Shown here: piece by piece, positions 4,429 to 9,928 of the stretch
Position numbering within the stretch: position 1 is the stretch's first letter
How the letters are laid out: the number at the start of each line of letters is the position of its first letter
DNA from: an uncultured Prevotella sp.
GTDB taxonomy: Bacteria; Bacteroidota; Bacteroidia; Bacteroidales; Bacteroidaceae
Reading direction: 5' to 3'
DNA: 9,928 bases
Assembly (NCBI GenBank): GCA_927910885.1
Contig: CAKMOD010000071.1
Location: 1 to 9,928, forward strand
The notes under the pieces: model-generated
Seen by the model: only the letters and a program-made list of their open reading frames with translations
Databases searched by the model: none
What the model was told of the DNA's origin: nothing
Position numbers and translations under genes: made by a program

Positions 4429-6568
4429 CCCCTTTTAGTTCACTCAGCCTTGCGAACTGCGCATCATATCTTGTTTCTTTTGATGCGGGTTTAATCATTG
4501 ATGCATGGAGGTTACCGCTGGAGAGTTTGGTTGTATCGATGTCTACAGAGACATATAAGTCTTTACCCGCTACATTCTTGTAGCGGTCGGCTTCTAACTC
4601 GTCAGCAGCCTTTATTGTGCACGTTTCCTTGACTGAAAAGAGGTGCTGGTCGTTATCGCTACGATGATGAAAGAGTACATAACCAATATTACTAAGGTTT
4701 TCCACAATATCCATACTCTCTACAGTCATCTTAATAGCAATAGCCAGTTTACCATGAGAGAAATTAGCTGACTTAGTCGCATATTTCTCCATCATCACCA
4801 TCAATACGCCCTTACGACCATGAACAGCCTCAGAACTATTTTGAGCCTTCTCGCCACTCAACACGGACGTTGGATTCTTTCCTAACGGACATTCTACCAC
4901 ATAATAGTCTTTCTGCAGTTTATCCAGTAAATCTTTATTTTCTGACTCTTTTTGCTTATCCAACGCCAATGAGAGGTAGTTGGTGTCATCAAAGGGACGA
5001 TACACCTTTCCCAACAACTCTTGGAAGTTCTCACGTAAATATTTCTCATGATTCAATCCTGGCTTCGGTGTCATGGCATAGAACCTGTATTTCTCTTCTA
5101 ATGCAGCTTGTATCTTCTCTCTAAAGAGTTCACGCACTTTCTGCTTCCATTGTGCCTTCTGGTGTGCATTTTCTCTCGCATAAAGCGAAACAACGTAGAG
5201 GAAGTTTACATCGTAGTGATAGACTAACAGCGTATCACGATCAAAAAGACGATTCTCAAAATGACGAGAGAGGAAAGTGTTATTCTCACGGTTTGTGGTC
5301 GAAACATTATCGGCATACGACAACTTTTCATCCATCTTCGCACTGATAAAGAAGTTCGGAATGATGTTATATCCCTCCGTCAGTTCATCCCTGTATTTCG
5401 GATGTCTTTTCTGTAACTCAACGTTCTCCTTACTTTCATCTAAAAAGAGGTTGAGATTCCACTGTATCACGTTACGGGCGTAAGTAAACTGCTTATAGAC
5501 AGACTCGTCTGAAATCTTATTACCAATCTTATAATACTTACTGTCGCCAATATAATAAATCGGTTTATCTTCCTCGTTGTTCGTGAGATTACGGTAACTA
5601 TAAATATGGTCTACCCGCTTACCGTCATCTTGATCTTTCAGCCCTCGTGGCGGCTCCTTATCGCCTATCAGCTCATCGATAATGGCTTCAAAAACAATGT
5701 TGAAACTCTTTACCAATAGGTATTCTCGCTGTTCTGCTACGATATGAATCTGATGTGCCTTATCAAAGAAAGCATAGCACAACTCCCACAACCGCAACTG
5801 TATATCTGAGAAGTAACGATACTTTATTTGTTTCAATCGACGCTTTCCATAACCCTTCAAATAATGTTCAAACTTTCGTCCTTTTATCAGTTCAAAGCCC
5901 AGCGAGATATCAACAGGGAAACCGTATGTCTCACTGATATGATTAAGGATTGAGAAGTAAATTATAATCAACTCCTCGTCGGTATTTATTTGTCGCTTCT
6001 TGTTCACAGGGTTAAGATAAACAGGGACATCATCTTGCACCCATGCCGTAGAACGAGAGATAGTACGTGTCCAATTAATCTTATTATAGCCTGAATGAAG
6101 ATTGCGTAGTATGGTTGTAAAGAAACTATGATGTTCCTTGTTAAACCGCAAGAGTGAGAGTAGTATATCAAGGAAAGTATTACTCAATACTCGCTTGCCC
6201 TTACCCATCTCGGCTATCTTCCTGTGTAAAACAATGCCACTATTGGGATTACTCTTATTGAATACCTCTATAGCACGATATATCCACACGGCAAACTCAT
6301 AGATAAAGCTACGCTCTTCTGATGATAGCTCCGTGCAGTTGTCGAGGTCGATAATATCGTGCGGATCTAATCGAGAGAATACTTTATTCTCCTCGTTCAC
6401 TAATACCTTAGGAAGAATAAAGACACAATCTCTTAGCTGCGGATTATAATAGTAGCCTACATAACCCACACTTATCTCGCCCCCCACATTCTCCAATGAA
6501 CTTAGTTCGTGCAACACATCACGCACTGCACTGGCTCGATAGCAATATCCTTCTATGATGACTCTCAC
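4403..6568 (-). CDS. McrC/LlaJI-like restriction nuclease subunit
   Basis: 721 residues from a GTG at 6568 that overlaps the previous stop codon as GTGA, so translation is coupled. The protein should be the nuclease partner of the McrB-like NTPase and cut unmethylated DNA. Seen: a PD-(D/E)xK core with E294 (VFEAII), D320 (RVDHIY) and D342-S-K344 in IGDSKYYK, the DxKYY form usual in McrC and LlaJI-family enzymes. It is preceded by an aromatic-rich helical region (about 240-270, YRYFSDIQLRLWELCYAFF) also typical of that family. Residues 1-190 and 500-721 are not recognised. The second makes this longer than plain McrC (about 350 residues). The last dozen codons run through the GACAGAGTAACAG repeat, so the tail after about residue 712 is probably repeat-derived. 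Family strong, exact specificity unknown. Confidence 0.85.
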   Translation of the reverse strand: MRVIIEGYCYRASAVRDVLHELSSLENVGGEISVGYVGYYYNPQLRDCVFILPKVLVNEENKVFSRLDPHDIIDLDNCTELSSEERSFIYEFAVWIYRAIEVFNKSNPNSGIVLHRKIAEMGKGKRVLSNTFLDILLSLLRFNKEHHSFFTTILRNLHSGYNKINWTRTISRSTAWVQDDVPVYLNPVNKKRQINTDEELIIIYFSILNHISETYGFPVDISLGFELIKGRKFEHYLKGYGKRRLKQIKYRYFSDIQLRLWELCYAFFDKAHQIHIVAEQREYLLVKSFNIVFEAIIDELIGDKEPPRGLKDQDDGKRVDHIYSYRNLTNNEEDKPIYYIGDSKYYKIGNKISDESVYKQFTYARNVIQWNLNLFLDESKENVELQKRHPKYRDELTEGYNIIPNFFISAKMDEKLSYADNVSTTNRENNTFLSRHFENRLFDRDTLLVYHYDVNFLYVVSLYARENAHQKAQWKQKVRELFREKIQAALEEKYRFYAMTPKPGLNHEKYLRENFQELLGKVYRPFDDTNYLSLALDKQKESENKDLLDKLQKDYYVVECPLGKNPTSVLSGEKAQNSSEAVHGRKGVLMVMMEKYATKSANFSHGKLAIAIKMTVESMDIVENLSNIGYVLFHHRSDNDQHLFSVKETCTIKAADELEADRYKNVAGKDLYVSVDIDTTKLSSGNLHASMIKPASKETRYDAQFARLSELKGGQSNRRTS

Positions 6569-8565
6569 GCCTCGTCTTCCTCTGCTGTTATTTCCTCTAT
6601 TGTTACGTCCGCAGCATCAACCGTCTTTAGCTTCAAATTGCTTAAGAACCGTGCGATAAGACGCTCATTAACATCCTTGCCACCTTCGGTTTCATAGAAC
6701 ATCGGGTACTTCATCTCCTTACCATCTTCCGTCTGAAACTCATCATCGCTGAAGCCATAATCCTTAAATACATCGTTCCAAAGATAGAACAACACCTTAC
6801 CCACAAAGGTCTTTGCCGTAATCGTGTGCCCATCGGCTGGCTTGACAAAGAAATAACCGAGTTTCTTGTCTTCGCTGTCAGTGATACTGCCAATCTTCTC
6901 ATTCACAGCATTCAAGAACTCCCACCAGTCCCATTCCTGTCCATCAGCAGCTATAACCCAGCCTTTCTCTTCATTGCGAATAGGCACATACTCCCACTCC
7001 CATCTGCGCTTAAATGCACTGTCGATAGGGAACAGACTCTGGTCGCTGGTGTTCATCGTGGCAAGGATATAGAGGTTTGATGGTAAGCAGAGCTCACCAT
7101 TCTTGATACCTTCGCTCTCACCTCCCAACACTGTTTCTAAGTAAGTTTTTATATCTGTGTCTGCCTTAATACTATAATCCGACCTCCCGTCATCACCTCT
7201 ATCCAAAAGTTGGAATAAGTCTCCAAATATCTGGGCACAATTACCTCTGTTTATCTCCTCAATAACAAGATAAACATTCTCATCTGTTTGATAAGCACGC
7301 ACATAGGCATTTAGAAAGGCTTGCGGAATAAAGTTATAAGCGATGCGCTTTTCTTCTATCTGCGCTCCCGTACTACTTTCATAATGTGGAACGACCTCCA
7401 TCGTCGGCTTATAGGCACCTACAAAGGTAGAGTAATCACTATCGGGATGGAATGTGGTACGGAAAATATTTTCATTAGGAATATTATTCCCTGCCAAAAC
7501 CCTCTTTATACCGCATGACTTACCTGTGCCTGGCGCACCATAGAAGATTTGCTGGAGGGAGAGACCAGTGAAACATTTTTGAGGCTTAGAACGATTGTTT
7601 GATAGACCTATATTTAATTGCTGTACCTTTCTTTTTTTGAGAACAAACGTGTTGTTATCAAACTCAGCTTTATAATTAGGTAAATAAGTATTATTAATTG
7701 CGTTTATAAAAGCTTTTGCACCTTCAGTTGTCTGTTCCTTAAGGAAATAATATTTTTTACCAGCATATTCCCAAACTATTGATGTATCGCAGTCATTAGC
7801 TCTTCTTGGATCATCATTTTTATCTTGAACATCCTTTAATTTACCGATATTACAGCCAGATACACCAATAGTCTTAGTATTTATATTAAAATCTATCATA
7901 GACATGTTTTCATCAAACATTAAAAGCTCTTTAACTGTAAGGCATAAAAACTCTACAACTTTAGAACTCTCTACGATAATTTCATAATCATCGATAAACT
8001 CTGGTAAATTGTCAACTACATTCAGCAGGATTTGAGTAGCTTCAGGATTTGTGGACAAATATTTACACATTTCCGCAACATAACCTTGAGAAGCATTCAC
8101 AAGATTGCAGATAGATAAGATTGGAGAGTAATAATAGTCTCCTCTATCGATTGTTTTTCCTCCTCGCCACCATTTGTAGTCAGATAAGAAATTTATGACA
8201 TTATCTTTCTCTACTATAAGTTCTGACTTAGAATTTATAAGCGTCTCTGCATACGCCCTATTATCTTTGCAGTCTATTATTTCTTTCTTTGTTAAATTAC
8301 TTTTAACCAAGTCTGCATATTTTTTTAGTTCAGTGTATAATGGAACACAAATTGCAGCAAAATACCACAGTTGGTTAGGGAAGTAAATATCTATTGTCGA
8401 CGAAACTATAAAGCTGTATTGTTGATAGACAATTTTGTTATTCTCTATTCTGCGCGTTAGACGTTTAAAGGCATCAGGTAAAACACAATCAAGGCTTAAC
8501 TGTTGTTTCTTATCTGCAATAAGTTGAGCCAATTCTTTTTCTAAATTAGATAGGTCTTTTAACAT
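6565..8565 (-). CDS. McrB-like AAA+ NTPase of an LlaJI/BsuMI-type restriction system
   Basis: 666 residues. The C-terminal half is a McrB-type AAA+ motor: Walker A GAPGTGKS (343-350), Walker B VIEEINR (434-440), the McrB signature NTxD region as MNTSDQS (504-510; usual form MNTADRS) and arginines R520-R521 in AFKRRWEWEY. By family it should be a GTP- or ATP-driven hexamer that translocates DNA and activates the nuclease subunit encoded next. Residues 1-330 are not recognised and probably bind the target, as the N-terminal domain does in McrB and LlaJI R proteins. The gene starts two bases after the methyltransferase stop and ends in a GTGA overlap. Base composition changes inside the gene: 60-base samples covering the first half count 32-37% G+C, against 45-50% in most of the AAA+ half. 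This suggests a recombined specificity domain. Confidence 0.9.
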   Translation of the reverse strand: MLKDLSNLEKELAQLIADKKQQLSLDCVLPDAFKRLTRRIENNKIVYQQYSFIVSSTIDIYFPNQLWYFAAICVPLYTELKKYADLVKSNLTKKEIIDCKDNRAYAETLINSKSELIVEKDNVINFLSDYKWWRGGKTIDRGDYYYSPILSICNLVNASQGYVAEMCKYLSTNPEATQILLNVVDNLPEFIDDYEIIVESSKVVEFLCLTVKELLMFDENMSMIDFNINTKTIGVSGCNIGKLKDVQDKNDDPRRANDCDTSIVWEYAGKKYYFLKEQTTEGAKAFINAINNTYLPNYKAEFDNNTFVLKKRKVQQLNIGLSNNRSKPQKCFTGLSLQQIFYGAPGTGKSCGIKRVLAGNNIPNENIFRTTFHPDSDYSTFVGAYKPTMEVVPHYESSTGAQIEEKRIAYNFIPQAFLNAYVRAYQTDENVYLVIEEINRGNCAQIFGDLFQLLDRGDDGRSDYSIKADTDIKTYLETVLGGESEGIKNGELCLPSNLYILATMNTSDQSLFPIDSAFKRRWEWEYVPIRNEEKGWVIAADGQEWDWWEFLNAVNEKIGSITDSEDKKLGYFFVKPADGHTITAKTFVGKVLFYLWNDVFKDYGFSDDEFQTEDGKEMKYPMFYETEGGKDVNERLIARFLSNLKLKTVDAADVTIEEITAEEDEA

Positions 8566-8567
8566 AG

Positions 8568-9689
8568 TTATAATAATTGTTTCATTATTTCTTGTGCAAT
8601 TCTCTTTATAACAGGAATAGCAACACTATTACCAAATTGATGATATGCTTCTTTTTTAGACACAACAATCTTAAATTCTGGATTGCTGTCATTATAGTTT
8701 TGGTTGTTTTCACATTCGGGATACTCCCAACCATTTCCTAAAATTCTATATCCTTGAAGCCTCCCAGCTTCTACTGGTGTAAGCCTTCGTGGGTTCATTT
8801 TTCTATCAGATTGATCTATAAGAATCTCACTTCCGTCTTTCCAATAACGTGCAGAGATAGTACTTGTATAAACACTGTCTCCATAGAATTTAGAATACCC
8901 GAAGCCCTTACCATTTTGACGGTTCCTTTCTTTTCGTGTCTGATGCCCAAGCCACATTCTGTCACTTATCGTAAACTTATCCCTTTCTTCTGACTGAGGT
9001 TCAAATATATCAGATACTTTTGTAGGAACAGTCCCTTCCTTAACCTTACTCTTATCGAATATAGTATTTCCCTCTACATCAATACCGTAAGGGAATTTGA
9101 AATGGTCAACATTAATAAGCTCCTTATACCATGCAATAATAAATAATCGCTCCCTGTTTTGTGGAACTCCAAAATACTTTGCATTTAGTACATCATAAGA
9201 ATAATTGTAGCCAAGCTCATCAAGGGTTGCTAAAATCACCTTAAGCGTATTACCTTTACCATGTGTTTTCAGTCCACGCACATTTTCTAAAAATAAGACC
9301 TTAGGAGGATAGCCACTTTTAATCTTTTCTTTTACAATATTTGCAATGTTGAAAAACAAGGTCCCACGTGTATCTTCAAAACCTTTTTTAAACCCTGCAA
9401 CAGAAAATGGTTGACATGGAAATCCACCACAGCATATATCAAAGTTAGGTATTTTCTCCGTATCAGCTTCTGTAATATCTTCATTGAAATATAAATATTG
9501 ACCTTCTTCATCTTTATCAAATAATGAAGGTTCTATTTCCTTAAAGTTCTCTTCATAAGAGATCCGAGCATACTTATTCAATTCACTTGCAAACACACAC
9601 CGTGCGCCAACACTGTGCATTGCTATATGAAATCCCCCAATGCCTGCAAATAAATCAATAAATGTATATTTTTTATTCTTTAGATTCAT
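8568..9689 (-). CDS. C5-cytosine DNA methyltransferase of the restriction operon
   Basis: 373 residues from the ATG at 9689. It transfers a methyl group from S-adenosylmethionine to C5 of cytosine and protects host sites from the nuclease encoded downstream. All core motifs are in order: I FIDLFAGIGGF (10-20), IV GGFPCQPFS with catalytic C92, VI ENVRG (E135), VIII QNRERLF (177-183), IX RRLTPVEAGRLQGY (301-314) and X YHQFGNSVAIPVI (349-361). A target-recognition region lies at about 190-300. An in-frame ATG at 9755 would add 22 residues not found in the family and leave almost no leader, so 9689 is preferred. Sampled 60-base stretches are AT-rich (25-38% G+C), like the first half of the next gene. 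It leads a three-gene operon with its own promoter. The sequence recognised cannot be read from here. Confidence 0.95.
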   Translation of the reverse strand: MNLKNKKYTFIDLFAGIGGFHIAMHSVGARCVFASELNKYARISYEENFKEIEPSLFDKDEEGQYLYFNEDITEADTEKIPNFDICCGGFPCQPFSVAGFKKGFEDTRGTLFFNIANIVKEKIKSGYPPKVLFLENVRGLKTHGKGNTLKVILATLDELGYNYSYDVLNAKYFGVPQNRERLFIIAWYKELINVDHFKFPYGIDVEGNTIFDKSKVKEGTVPTKVSDIFEPQSEERDKFTISDRMWLGHQTRKERNRQNGKGFGYSKFYGDSVYTSTISARYWKDGSEILIDQSDRKMNPRRLTPVEAGRLQGYRILGNGWEYPECENNQNYNDSNPEFKIVVSKKEAYHQFGNSVAIPVIKRIAQEIMKQLL

Positions 9690-9770
9690 TTTGATGACAT
9701 TTGGTTTTATAACTATAATATAAATTATTGCTACATAACTTAATATATAATGCATTATACATACTCACTG

Positions 9771-9802
9771 CAAAGATAATCATTTTCAGACAGAATGACA
9801 AA
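9771..9802 (-). promoter_or_regulatory. Promoter of the methyltransferase-mcrB-mcrC-like operon
   Basis: Minus-strand TTTG (9802-9799), 20 bases, then TATCTTTG (9778-9771). Both boxes are perfect. Transcription should start near 9766, giving a leader of about 75 bases before the ATG at 9689. The spacer consists largely of the dispersed word TCATTCTGTCT, as at hsdR. Confidence 0.8.
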
Positions 9803-9900
9803 TAAAGACAGAAAAAACAAAGTAATACAAAGACAAGGGAACGGAAGACGGAAGGACAGAAAGGACAGAAAAAACGAATGACAAAGAAAAGCCCCTCCCC
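9787..9900. repeat. Repeat-rich tract C upstream of the methyltransferase operon
   Basis: AGACAGAATGACA (9788-9800) followed by AAAGACA, AAAGACAAGGGAACGGAAGAC-like words, further GGACAGA copies and GAAAAGCCCCTC (about 9887-9897). It parallels tract A word for word in places and has the same orientation and distance to the -7 box. It contains no gene. Confidence 0.75.
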
Positions 9901-9924
9901 CAGCCCCTCCCCCATAGGGAGGGG
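9890..9924. repeat. CCCCTCCC hairpin and direct repeat at the right end
   Basis: AGCCCCTCCCC occurs at 9890-9900 and again at 9902-9912. The second copy pairs with GGGAGGGG (9917-9924): CCCCTCCC at 9904-9911, five-base loop. On the minus strand the hairpin is followed downstream by CTTTTC, so it may end transcription coming from beyond the right edge, or be part of the dispersed tract-A/C element. Confidence 0.6.
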
Positions 9925-9928
9925 AGTG

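Noticed and set aside
9690..9755. Methyltransferase start at the ATG at 9755
   Set aside because: It would leave about ten bases of leader after the predicted transcription start and add 22 AT-rich codons that do not resemble the family, whose members begin shortly before FIDLFAGIGGF.
9673..9915. Minus-strand ORF of 80 codons at the right end, with a membrane-like cysteine/phenylalanine-rich product
   Set aside because: It is read from the GAGGGG and GTC repeats and through the operon promoter, and overlaps the methyltransferase start in another frame. Its hydrophobic look comes from the repeat composition.

Overview
This window looks like an accessory, defence-type locus of a Bacteroidota genome, probably Prevotella or a close relative. 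The evidence is sequence style. Every gene start lacks a strong Shine-Dalgarno. Six upstream regions carry the Bacteroidota -7 promoter element TAnnTTTG; four of these also have a TTG-type -33 element 19-20 bases upstream. The proteins resemble those of gut and oral Bacteroidales. The genus is inferred; no taxonomic marker is present. All recognised genes lie on the minus strand, so transcription runs from high to low coordinates.

Layout from right to left in the direction of transcription. (1) 9787-9928 is a low-complexity, repeat-rich upstream tract ending in the promoter of a three-gene operon. (2) 4403-9689 is that operon: a C5-cytosine DNA methyltransferase, a McrB-like AAA+ NTPase and a McrC/LlaJI-like nuclease, joined by a 2-base gap and a 4-base GTGA overlap. 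Together they form a complete NTP-dependent restriction-modification system of the LlaJI/BsuMI kind. (3) 3791-4428 has no protein gene. It holds a repeat/inverted-repeat tract, then two candidate small RNAs on the minus strand, each with its own well-formed promoter; the second also has an intrinsic terminator. (4) 2303-3728 is a HigB-HigA toxin-antitoxin pair in which the antitoxin is fused to an ImmA/IrrE-type metallopeptidase domain, with a palindromic operator at its promoter and a strong terminator after it. (5) 1783-2259 is non-coding and contains another copy of the repeat-rich upstream tract, placed at the promoter of (6). (6) 1-1782 is a type I restriction enzyme R subunit (HsdR), open at the left edge. 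It gives no stop codon in the window, so a search for closed ORFs misses it.

How they fit together: two restriction systems and a toxin-antitoxin module in one 10-kb block make a defence island. The HsdR gene and the methyltransferase operon share the same kind of upstream element: a GAGGGG-CTTTTC start, a GTC/ACAGA-rich stretch, and TGTCATTCTGTCT spaced 8-9 bases from the -7 box. This suggests a mobile or recombining promoter module, or co-regulation. The most novel-looking part is the RNA pair at 3880-4170. Several of its stems have G-U pairs or a GNRA loop that make sense only on the minus strand, as expected for real RNAs.
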